Assembly (NCBI RefSeq): GCF_046237605.1
Contig: NZ_CP143542.1
Coordinates: 1,736,001-1,800,000 of the forward strand
DNA: 64,000 nt
Origin: Paraperibacillus marinus
Lineage (GTDB): Bacteria; Bacillota; Bacilli; Bacillales; DSM-1321
Direction: 5' to 3'
The number at the start of each line of letters is the position of its first letter. Position 1 is the first letter of the stretch. Of this stretch, positions 1 through 7,339 are shown piece by piece. The notes under the pieces were generated by a model. It made no database searches, was not told the DNA's origin, and saw only the letters and a program-made list of their open reading frames with translations. Made by a program: the position numbers and the translations under genes.

Positions 1-159
1 GATAAAGGAGTCATTCAGCACGCGTCCTTCCACATCGGAGATCTTCTCTTTTTCAACAAGAATGGCCAAACATTTTTTAATCCCTGGAAAATTGTCCATC
101 TCTCCGTTCTCCAGGAAGAATGGGGACATCTGAAATTAAAGATTTATAGCAGAGGATAA
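1..159 (+). CDS. C-terminal end of an unidentified protein (partial)
   Basis: Reading frame 1 is open from the first base to a TAA at 157-159 and gives the last 52 residues of a protein that begins outside the window. The tail is mixed hydrophobic and basic (ends LKLKIYSRG) with no motif I recognise. A clear terminator follows 26 bases later, which supports a real gene end. The rest of the gap up to 466 shows no other gene. Confidence 0.5.
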   Translation, partial: DKGVIQHASFHIGDLLFFNKNGQTFFNPWKIVHLSVLQEEWGHLKLKIYSRG

Positions 160-184
160 AAAAGAACCGTCGCGATAGATAAAA

Positions 185-216
185 GGGGGCCGGGTAACCG
201 GCCTCCTTATTATTTA
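185..216 (+). terminator. Intrinsic terminator of the partial first gene
   Basis: A 9-bp stem (185-193 with 198-206, one G-U pair) with a GTAA loop is followed by a T-rich tail. It closes the transcript of the partial gene at the left edge. Confidence 0.75.
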
Positions 217-466
217 TAGCTGCCTGCAAGCATACCAGGCTTGGAGCAGTATAAGACATCTTGCTTTTCTTCGGTCGGGAAAGCATGACGAAATTGGCTC
301 TGCCTGGCGGGTAATTATATCCTGAAATACGGAGGGCGGTTTTTACAATTCCCCATCTCCCGACAAATAAATTCCCTCATACATGAGCAAAATAAGATTA
401 AGAAATGAGGTTTAAGGATATTAACTAACTAGACACATAAAACATCATGGAGAAACAGGTGAGTGT

Positions 467-1321
467 ATGCTTGGAATTATTTATGCATTGCTGCCCGCCA
501 TAGCCTGGGGCAGCCTTGTGCTCGTGAGTGTGAAGCTTGGCGGCAATTCTTACAGCCAGACGCTCGGCATTTCAATCGGAGCGTTTATTTTTTCTGTATT
601 CATCTTTTTATTTAAGACCCCGGATATTACTCCCTTTATCTTTTTAATTGGTTTTATTTCCGGATTTTCATGGGCAATCGGCCAATTGAACCAATTGGCA
701 AGTGTTGAATATGTGGGTGTTTCCAAAGCGGTGCCCATCTCAACAGGGATGCAGCTTGTGGCTACATCCGCATTTGGTGTGCTGGTCTTCAATGAATGGA
801 ATACCAAGGCAGCCATCATCCTCGGCATTATATCCCTGGCCCTGATCATTGGAGGGGTCCTTTTAATTTCATCCGGGCAGAAGGAGGAGGATGAAAAAGG
901 AGGAGAACTGAAGCGGGGCATTATGACACTGCTGATTTCAACTGCAGGATTTGCAGGGTATGTGGTCATCATCAGGTGGTTCAATATAGGCGGCTGGGAG
1001 GCCGTGCTGCCTCAATCAGTGGGGATGGCATCGGGTGCATTGCTCATGTCGTTCAAGCATAAGCCTTTTACAAAGTTTGCCGTCAGAAATATATTAACTG
1101 GATTGATGTGGGCAGCCGGAAATCTGGGACTTCTTCTGGCTATCCCTTTGATAGGCGTGGCAGTCAGCTTTTCCATGTCACAGATGGGCATCATCATATC
1201 CACTTTAGGCGGGATATTCCTGCTTGGCGAGAAAAAGACGAAAAAGCAGCTGATCTTCGTCATTATCGGCAGTCTGCTTATTATTGCAGGCGGTGTGATA
1301 CTCGGAGTAACCAAAAAATAG
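467..1321 (+). CDS. glcU: Glucose uptake protein GlcU (GRP/DMT-type sugar transporter)
   Basis: The 284-residue product is almost entirely hydrophobic, with about ten predicted membrane helices and a short charged cytoplasmic loop near residues 140-150 (KEEDEKGGELK). It matches the GlcU/RbsU family, which brings glucose into the cell with protons, and has the family's usual length. It is followed after 12 bases by glucose 1-dehydrogenase, the arrangement of the glcU-gdh operon of Bacillus, which in B. subtilis is expressed in the forespore. The start ATG is preceded by GGAGAAACAGGTGAG-type sequence. I could not find a convincing sigma-G promoter upstream. Confidence 0.9.
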   Translation: MLGIIYALLPAIAWGSLVLVSVKLGGNSYSQTLGISIGAFIFSVFIFLFKTPDITPFIFLIGFISGFSWAIGQLNQLASVEYVGVSKAVPISTGMQLVATSAFGVLVFNEWNTKAAIILGIISLALIIGGVLLISSGQKEEDEKGGELKRGIMTLLISTAGFAGYVVIIRWFNIGGWEAVLPQSVGMASGALLMSFKHKPFTKFAVRNILTGLMWAAGNLGLLLAIPLIGVAVSFSMSQMGIIISTLGGIFLLGEKKTKKQLIFVIIGSLLIIAGGVILGVTKK

Positions 1322-1333
1322 GAGGGATTATAG

Positions 1334-2119
1334 ATGTATAAGGATTTAGAAGGCAAGACGGCGCTGGTAACAGGAGGAGCGAGCGGTATCGGCAGGGCAG
1401 CTGCTGAGCGGCTTGCCGCAGAAGGTGTCAAGGTAGTCATCAATTACCGTTCTAAAGATAATGAAGCAGAAGAATTGGCAGAACAAATCAAGGCTCAAGG
1501 CGGCCAGGCCGCTATAATCAAAGGCGATGTTACAAACGAGGAAGATGTTAAGGAAATGATTCAATTTGCTGTCCGGACATTTGGCACCCTGGATATTATG
1601 ATCAATAATGCAGGTATTGAAAATGAAGTTCCTACAGAAGAGCTTTCACTTGAAGATTGGAATAAAGTGATCAGCGTGAATCTGACTGGCATGTTCTTAG
1701 GCAGCAGGGAAGCGATCAAGCATATGCTGGAGCATGATATTAAAGGATCTGTCATCAATATGTCCTCGGTACATGATCGTATTCCTTGGCCGCATTTCAC
1801 ACATTATGCAGCGAGTAAAGGCGGTGTCAAGATGATGACCGAGACACTGGCGCTTGAATATGCTCCAAAGGGGATACGAGTAAATAATATTTCCCCCGGA
1901 GCAATCGATACCCCTATTAACGCTGAAAAGTTTGAAGATCCGAAGGCGAAAGAGGAAGTCATCAATCTGATCCCGATGGGCTATATCGGAAAACCGGAAG
2001 AAATTGCCGCCTGCGCCGCCTGGCTTGCTTCCTCTGAATCAAGCTATGTAACGGGCATCACATTATATGCTGATGGAGGCATGACTAAATATCCGGGCTT
2101 TCAGGCTGGTAAAGGATGA
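1334..2119 (+). CDS. gdh: Glucose 1-dehydrogenase (SDR family)
   Basis: This 261-residue classical short-chain dehydrogenase oxidises beta-D-glucose to gluconolactone with NAD(P)+. Visible motifs are the nucleotide-binding TGGASGIG near residues 14-21, NNAG near 91, the catalytic Ser at INMSSV, the YAASKGG Tyr/Lys pair near 158-162, and the PGAIDTPIN loop. Length and the C-terminal GMTKYPGFQAG are typical of Bacillus GlcDH. The gene has a GGAGG ribosome site and follows glcU closely, so uptake and oxidation are co-expressed. A terminator follows directly. Confidence 0.93.
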   Translation: MYKDLEGKTALVTGGASGIGRAAAERLAAEGVKVVINYRSKDNEAEELAEQIKAQGGQAAIIKGDVTNEEDVKEMIQFAVRTFGTLDIMINNAGIENEVPTEELSLEDWNKVISVNLTGMFLGSREAIKHMLEHDIKGSVINMSSVHDRIPWPHFTHYAASKGGVKMMTETLALEYAPKGIRVNNISPGAIDTPINAEKFEDPKAKEEVINLIPMGYIGKPEEIAACAAWLASSESSYVTGITLYADGGMTKYPGFQAGKG

Positions 2120-2127
2120 TAGAGAAA

Positions 2128-2154
2128 AGTCTCTCAATGGAGAGGCTTTTTTTT
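2128..2154 (+). terminator. Terminator of glcU-gdh
   Basis: An 8-bp stem (2128-2135 with 2140-2147, one G-U pair) with an AATG loop is followed by eight T residues. Confidence 0.85.
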
Positions 2155-2255
2155 GCCTGGAGAAGACAATGTCGAATAGTCAAAAAAAAAACGGGAGACA
2201 ATTGGAGAATCTTGGATTATGATGTAGGTAGATAGAAAGAAAAGGAGAATATTAC

Positions 2256-3782
2256 GTGACAAAAAGGGCCGTTTTCATCCCGCTATTCCTACTATTTATC
2301 CTCGTTTTACTATTATTTAGTGAAAATACCAGGCTTGAGATCATGCAGCCAAGCGTTGATTGGAGCAGGTCAATAGAGACAGGGGGAAAAGCCTCTACCC
2401 TCCAGGCTCCCTTTATACATAATGAAAGGCTGTTTTTCGCGGAAGACCAAGCGGTTTCAGAAATAATATGCTCCGCGAACCTCGACTGCGGAAAAAAGAA
2501 AGTAGCTGACATTTCCATACCTGGTAATTCTGCATTTTGGACGGATGGGAAGGATGTCATTTATCAGGATGAAACAGATTTATACTTATTTCGTAATGGT
2601 GAAAAGAGATTGATAGAAAAAGATCTTTCCAGTGCAAGGGCAGGAAGTGACAGCCTTATATTCTGGAAGAATGAAGACTTATACATAGTAGATACAGTAA
2701 ATATTAAGTCGAAAAAAATTCATCATGCAGATTATCCCATCATTGATGCCGCCTTCGATAAAGACTCGTTCGTCGTGACGGAGGAAAAAGGATCAGGAAT
2801 CTTTAAGCTTACTTTATTTGAAGGGAAGGGGACAGATTATAAAAAGCTCCCTCTTCCTGAAATTGAGTTTCCAAACAGCGAGGTACTGGAAGCCTTTAAA
2901 CTATCCAGGAATGAAAATGATATTATTCTTGCGCTCAATATGATGAGAATTTCCCAGGGGAACAAGAGCTATGATATCTGGGAGGCAGGCTTTGATATTA
3001 AAGCCTTGAAAAGGCCTGTACTGTCCAGGGCCGACTTTATTGACCAAAAGTCCGGGGCAGAATACAGGGATCCAAGGAACATCAATTTCAGGGTTGACGG
3101 AGGGTCAGAACAGCTTCTCTTTATGGCAAATGGACAACGATATTCGAAGTTTCAAGGATATAACCTGTATCTTGCCAAAAAAAAGGAAGGGAAATGGATT
3201 GCCCAAAAGGTCAGCACCACCCGCAATCTTCCTAACTCGCCTGTCTGGGCCGGAAAGGAAATGGTGATGTGGGTGAATTTCACCGGAGGGGAGAATGACT
3301 TATATGGCGCATCCACAAATAAAGATGCAATTGAGAAAGGCAGCGAAATCACTAAAACGGATGTGAAATTTTCGGTCTCTAACACAGTGACCGCCCTGTT
3401 TGGGAGCTTCCTGCTGCTTTTTTCCAGCATGATGTGGATCATCCTGCCTTGCACATTTTATGCTATTTTGTTTTTCTCAAAAGGCAATCTTTTGGATGAA
3501 GACTCCAGAAAGTGGGTCCTTTATGTGCCCATCCTGCTCTTCCTGCTGACACAGCTTTATTACTTTAATTCTACCTTAAGGAAGGATTCCTATATCTTTG
3601 CACCTGATTATCTCACTTTCCAGGGCAGCTTTTATGTATGGCCCTGCATCGCGGCACTCCTATCTTTCGGTGTCCTCCGACTCAGCGGTTTGAAGGATGT
3701 GAATGCTGCCGGGCGCTTCTTTTACTTCGCAGTGGTCAATATTCTGATCCTGATGTTCTTGATTGGACCGTATATTTTATAG
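2256..3782 (+). CDS. Membrane-anchored beta-propeller-like protein of unknown function
   Basis: The 508-residue product starts with GTG after an AAAGGAGA site. Residues 6-22 form a membrane anchor. Residues of about 40-360 look like a repetitive beta-strand domain resembling TolB/WD-type propellers, with recurring segments such as LFFAED, VIYQDETDLYLF and LLFMANG. Four or so membrane helices follow (about 372-400, 420-440, 455-475, 487-507), with KGNLLDEDSRKW between the first two. This suggests an outside-facing propeller tethered at both ends. I do not recognise a named family. It stands alone between two terminators. Confidence 0.6.
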   Translation: MTKRAVFIPLFLLFILVLLLFSENTRLEIMQPSVDWSRSIETGGKASTLQAPFIHNERLFFAEDQAVSEIICSANLDCGKKKVADISIPGNSAFWTDGKDVIYQDETDLYLFRNGEKRLIEKDLSSARAGSDSLIFWKNEDLYIVDTVNIKSKKIHHADYPIIDAAFDKDSFVVTEEKGSGIFKLTLFEGKGTDYKKLPLPEIEFPNSEVLEAFKLSRNENDIILALNMMRISQGNKSYDIWEAGFDIKALKRPVLSRADFIDQKSGAEYRDPRNINFRVDGGSEQLLFMANGQRYSKFQGYNLYLAKKKEGKWIAQKVSTTRNLPNSPVWAGKEMVMWVNFTGGENDLYGASTNKDAIEKGSEITKTDVKFSVSNTVTALFGSFLLLFSSMMWIILPCTFYAILFFSKGNLLDEDSRKWVLYVPILLFLLTQLYYFNSTLRKDSYIFAPDYLTFQGSFYVWPCIAALLSFGVLRLSGLKDVNAAGRFFYFAVVNILILMFLIGPYIL

Positions 3783-3926
3783 AGGCAAATGGGTTGCTCG
3801 AGTGGCTAAACTTCGTATTATCACTCCTTTGTACTGCAAGGAAGCAGCAGAATGATGAGGGGCATGTTACCCTCCGAATTTTACTCGCGAGTCGATGTAT
3901 GGCATATACCTGATTATAGTTAAAAT

Positions 3927-3969
3927 AGGTCCGTAGAGCTGATGAAATAAGGCTTTACGGACCTTTTTC
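3927..3969 (+). terminator. Terminator downstream of the propeller protein
   Basis: A perfect 9-bp stem (3927-3935 with 3956-3964) has a 20-base loop and is followed by a short T tract. It sits about 145 bases after the stop at 3782. The rest of the 3783-4122 gap has no convincing gene; the frame 3638-3913 there overlaps the upstream gene and has no ribosome site. Confidence 0.65.
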
Positions 3970-4122
3970 TTTCGCATGGATAACCCGGAGCGCCGAAAGC
4001 CTGTACCTTTTAAGGTTCTTTTTTTATCCTTATCTGATTAAACAGCCTATACCGTTCTGTGCTCCTGCACATATTCTGTGAGTGTAAAAAATATAAAGAT
4101 AGAGTCCTGAGGAGGAAATAAA

Positions 4123-4416
4123 ATGAATCCACAATATATGGAACATGATATGAATGATCAGAGAATAAGGCCGGGCTTCGGTTTTGGCAGGCCAGGCTTT
4201 GGCTTTGGCAGGCCGGGATTTGGCTTCGGCAGGCCAGGTTTTGGCTGGGGCCGGCCGTGGGGCTGGGGCGGAGGCTGGGGTTATGGAGGAGCCTTCCTTG
4301 GAGGCCTGGCAGCAGGGGCCCTGCTTAGTCCAGGATATGGCTATGGATATGGCTACCCATACGGATATGGCTATCCATACCCTTATCCCTACTATGGATA
4401 CCCTTATTACGTATAA
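4123..4416 (+). CDS. Small Gly/Pro/Tyr-rich repeat protein
   Basis: The 97-residue product begins after a strong GAGGAGG site. After about 15 polar residues it has four copies of RPGFGFG (the last ends GWG), then a Gly/Trp run, a short hydrophobic Gly/Ala stretch (FLGGLAAGALLSPG) and a tail built from GYGYPY units. Such low-complexity Gly/Tyr proteins in spore formers are often coat or surface proteins, but no signal here proves that. The first half is encoded by an exact-length 21-bp DNA repeat. A terminator follows. Confidence 0.7.
   Translation: MNPQYMEHDMNDQRIRPGFGFGRPGFGFGRPGFGFGRPGFGWGRPWGWGGGWGYGGAFLGGLAAGALLSPGYGYGYGYPYGYGYPYPYPYYGYPYYV
4168..4251 (+). repeat. Four 21-bp in-frame tandem repeats
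   Basis: Units start at 4168, 4189, 4210 and 4231 and each encodes RPGFGFG or RPGFGWG. Differences between units are almost all silent third-position changes, which implies purifying selection on the peptide after duplication. Confidence 0.85.
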
Positions 4417-4425
4417 AGAAAAAAT

Positions 4426-4458
4426 GAAGGCCTTCCGTTAGGGAAGGTCTTCTTGTTT
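4426..4458. terminator. Terminator shared by convergent small genes
   Basis: An 11-bp stem (4426-4436 with 4442-4452, one G-U pair) lies between the Gly-rich gene and the converging gene, and overlaps the last codons of the latter. The T-rich tail serves the plus strand; on the minus strand the flank reads T-rich as well. Confidence 0.7.
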
Positions 4459-4707
4459 GGAACAGAGGCTGTAAATAAGCTGTGCTTTTTCATATTGAAA
4501 ACGATAGCTGTCAAAAAAATAACGGAATTCATCAAAAAGCAGCTCTTCGCTGCTGCTGAAATCGTAGACACCTAGAAACTTCTCTAAAAGGTCAGCATCC
4601 TCAAGTGTCTCAAATAAGCCGGTTACATAAAAAGGAGTTTTAAACCGGTCAAACAATCCGGAGCATCCACAAAAGTCAAAAACAGATTCAACAGCGTCCA
4701 TGTTCAT
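4438..4707 (-). CDS. Small acidic protein of unknown function
   Basis: The 89-residue product has a good ribosome site (GAGGAGGGA, eight bases before the ATG) and so looks real. It is acidic and rich in Phe (many FD, FY and LF pairs), with Cys13 and Cys15 forming a CGC pair and one later Cys. No membrane helix or signal peptide is visible. I recognise no family. It is upstream of nothing on its own strand and converges with the Gly-rich gene. Confidence 0.6.
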   Translation of the reverse strand: MNMDAVESVFDFCGCSGLFDRFKTPFYVTGLFETLEDADLLEKFLGVYDFSSSEELLFDEFRYFFDSYRFQYEKAQLIYSLCSKQEDLP

Positions 4708-4762
4708 TTCTGTCCCTCCTCACAGTCAGTATGGAAAAAAGCGGAGGAGAAAATACCACATG

Positions 4763-4789
4763 AAAAAACCGGCCGATACTTTCGGCCGG
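4763..4789 (-). terminator. Terminator of the ABC-F gene
   Basis: A perfect 8-bp GC-rich stem (4769-4776 with 4782-4789) is followed on the minus strand by six T residues. Confidence 0.88.
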
Positions 4790-4801
4790 CAGTACTATAT
4801 A

Positions 4802-6421
4802 TCAGTTGTACATTTCTTTGACCTGCTTCTGCAAATCACTGTTTTCAAGGTACTCATCATAAGTCATCTGCTTATCGATCAGCCCTTTTGGTGTGATTTC
4901 AATGATGCGGTTCGCGATTGTCTGAATGAACTGATGGTCATGAGAAGCAAAAATCATGGAACCTTTAAAGTTGATCAATCCGTTGTTCAAGGCTGTAATC
5001 GACTCAAGATCCAGGTGATTGGTAGGTTCGTCAAGCAGGAGTACATTTGAACCGCTGAGCATCATTTTAGACAGCATGCATCTTACTTTTTCTCCGCCGG
5101 AAAGTACGCTTGGCTTTTTGAGAACTTCTTCTCCTGAGAAGAGCATTCTGCCAAGGAAGCCGCGAAGGAAGCTCTCGCTCTGATCGTTTGGTGAGAATTG
5201 GCGCAGCCAGTCAACAAGTGACTGCTCGTTTCCTTCAAAATACTCTGAGTTGTCTTTCGGGAAGTAAGCCTGGGAAGTTGTAATACCCCATCGATACGTC
5301 CCGCTGTCTGCTTCCATCTCTCCTGTAAGGATCTTAAAGAGAGTCGTCTTGGCGATCTCATCCGTTCCGGCCAGTGCAATTTTGTCTCCTTTATTCATGA
5401 TGAAAGAGACATTATCGAGTACTTTTACCCCGTCAATCGTTTTTGAAAGTCCTTCGACTCTCAAGAGATCGTTTCCGACTTCTCTTTCAGGAGTGAAATG
5501 CACATAAGGATAGCGGCGTGAAGAGGGCCTGATATCATCAAGTGAAATTTTATCCAGCAGTTTTTTACGGGAAGTTGCCTGTTTCGATTTTGATGCATTC
5601 GCGCTGAAACGGGCAATAAAGGCCTGTAGTTCTTTAATCTTTTCTTCCTTCTTTTTGTTTGACTCTGAAGTCAGCTTGGAAGCCAGCTGGCTGGACTCAT
5701 ACCAGAAGTCATAGTTGCCCACATACACTTGGATTTTTGAAAAATCAAGGTCAGCAATATGTGTGCATACTTTATTCAGGAAGTGCCGGTCATGGGAAAC
5801 GACGATGACTGTATTCTCAAAGTTGATGAGGAACTCTTCCAGCCATTGAATGGCTTTGATGTCAAGGTGGTTGGTCGGCTCATCCAGGAGAAGGACATCC
5901 GGTTTGCCGAACAATGCCTGTGCAAGAAGAACTTTTACTTTATCGCCGCCGCCGAGGTCTGCCATTTTTTTAGAATGAAGCCTTTCCTCGATTCCCAGTC
6001 CCTTTAACAGGATGGCAGCTTCGGATTCCGCTTCCCAGCCATTCAATTCGGCAAATTCGCCTTCAAGCTCTGCCGCACGGATGCCGTCTTCATCCGAGAA
6101 GTCTGCCTTCATATAGATGGCATCTTTTTCTTTCATGATTTCAAATAGACGCTGATGCCCCCTGATTACAACGGATAAAACTTCTTCTTCCTCAAATTCA
6201 AAGTGGTTCTGTTTCAACACAGCCAGACGTTCGCCAGGGCCAAGGTGCACGTCTCCGGTCTGTGCTTCGATTTCACCGGAAAGGATTTTCAGGAAGGTGG
6301 ATTTACCAGCACCATTTGCACCGATGAGCCCGTAACAATTTCCGGGAGTGAATTTTATATTTACATCTTCAAACAGCTTGCGGTCGCCATAGCGCAAGCC
6401 GACATTATTTACAGTAATCAT
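4802..6421 (-). CDS. ykpA: ABC-F family ATPase YkpA
   Basis: This 539-residue soluble protein has two ABC modules and no membrane segments, as in ABC-F translation factors that bind near the ribosomal E site. Module 1 shows Walker A GANGAGKST and Walker B LLLDEPTNHLD; the linker near 240-290 is charged and helical (KKKEEKIKELQ, SKQATSRKK). Module 2 has signature LSGGEKVR and Walker B LLLDEPTNHLD, but its P-loop reads GTDEIAKTT, so the second P-loop Gly is Ala. Length and sequence agree with B. subtilis YkpA (YbiT-like subgroup). The role in translation is family knowledge; its exact task is unsettled. Confidence 0.9.
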   Translation of the reverse strand: MITVNNVGLRYGDRKLFEDVNIKFTPGNCYGLIGANGAGKSTFLKILSGEIEAQTGDVHLGPGERLAVLKQNHFEFEEEEVLSVVIRGHQRLFEIMKEKDAIYMKADFSDEDGIRAAELEGEFAELNGWEAESEAAILLKGLGIEERLHSKKMADLGGGDKVKVLLAQALFGKPDVLLLDEPTNHLDIKAIQWLEEFLINFENTVIVVSHDRHFLNKVCTHIADLDFSKIQVYVGNYDFWYESSQLASKLTSESNKKKEEKIKELQAFIARFSANASKSKQATSRKKLLDKISLDDIRPSSRRYPYVHFTPEREVGNDLLRVEGLSKTIDGVKVLDNVSFIMNKGDKIALAGTDEIAKTTLFKILTGEMEADSGTYRWGITTSQAYFPKDNSEYFEGNEQSLVDWLRQFSPNDQSESFLRGFLGRMLFSGEEVLKKPSVLSGGEKVRCMLSKMMLSGSNVLLLDEPTNHLDLESITALNNGLINFKGSMIFASHDHQFIQTIANRIIEITPKGLIDKQMTYDEYLENSDLQKQVKEMYN

Positions 6422-6467
6422 TTGCTAATACCTCCAAAAAGACAATATCTTTAATTATAACAGATTT

Positions 6468-7178
6468 TCATTCAGGAAGATATGTACTCCCAAGATACTT
6501 AGCAGGCAGCGGGTCTTCCACTGCTTCGCCATCCTTTAATGACACATAATAGGCACCCGCATGCTTCCTTGAGGAAACGATAGTATGAAGCTCATTTCCT
6601 ATGAAATGAAGGGCAGCTCCGTCATCGATTGCATAGCCATCCTTTAGATTCCTGTTTTTTACCAAGGAAGTATAGGTGCCTCTGCGTTCCGCCTCGCCAT
6701 CATAATGCGGGCAGCAGCTGCCGCCAAGGAATCCAAGGGAGGAAAGTTCCCGGAGGGTGCCAAAAGAATCGGTGACTCCACTTTCAAACCAGCAGATGGC
6801 CCCGGCACTTATCCCCGACATCACAATGCCCTTATCCCATGCTTTGTAAAGAATCCGGTCCAGTTCCCATTCACGCCAAAGCGCAAGCAGGTTCTTTGTG
6901 TTCCCGCCGCCAACAAAGATGATGTCCTTTTCTAAAACAAAGGACTCGAGATCCTGTGAGGGGGGCTTGAACAGGGAAAGATGAGATGACTGGCAGTCGT
7001 ATGCTTCAAAAGCTTTGTAGAAGCGGCTGATATAACTGTCAGAATCCCCGGATGCTGTAGGAATGAAACAGATGCTGGGCGACTTTTTCCCAGCTTGCTC
7101 CAATATGTATAAATCAAGAAGCGGATTTTCGGGCTCCATGGAGAATCCGCCGCCTCCAAGGGCAATGATTTGCTTCAT
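6468..7178 (-). CDS. ygaJ: Peptidase S51-like protein (YgaJ family)
   Basis: The product resembles dipeptidase E and cyanophycinase-type enzymes with a class I glutamine-amidotransferase fold. Visible are GGGGFS near the N terminus, VGGGNTKNLL near residues 92-101, and the nucleophile elbow GISAGAICW carrying the catalytic Ser. A His in CPHYDGE may complete the site. I start at the ATG at 7178 (236 residues), because GAGGTG lies six bases upstream; a GTG at 7187 is in frame but sits on that ribosome site. It is divergent from helD. Substrate is unknown; peptides with N-terminal Asp are typical. Confidence 0.82.
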   Translation of the reverse strand: MKQIIALGGGGFSMEPENPLLDLYILEQAGKKSPSICFIPTASGDSDSYISRFYKAFEAYDCQSSHLSLFKPPSQDLESFVLEKDIIFVGGGNTKNLLALWREWELDRILYKAWDKGIVMSGISAGAICWFESGVTDSFGTLRELSSLGFLGGSCCPHYDGEAERRGTYTSLVKNRNLKDGYAIDDGAALHFIGNELHTIVSSRKHAGAYYVSLKDGEAVEDPLPAKYLGSTYLPE

Positions 7179-7339
7179 TTTTTTCACCTCAAACTTAGGA
7201 TTCTTTCATTATACAGTAATTTCTTAAAACCGGATTGCTTTCGACCGACTTTTCTGATAATATGAATTTCCGCCATTTCACCGTTACACCAACTGTGTTT
7301 TCTCCACAACAGCCAACATTTGAAGGGAGAAAATGAAAT

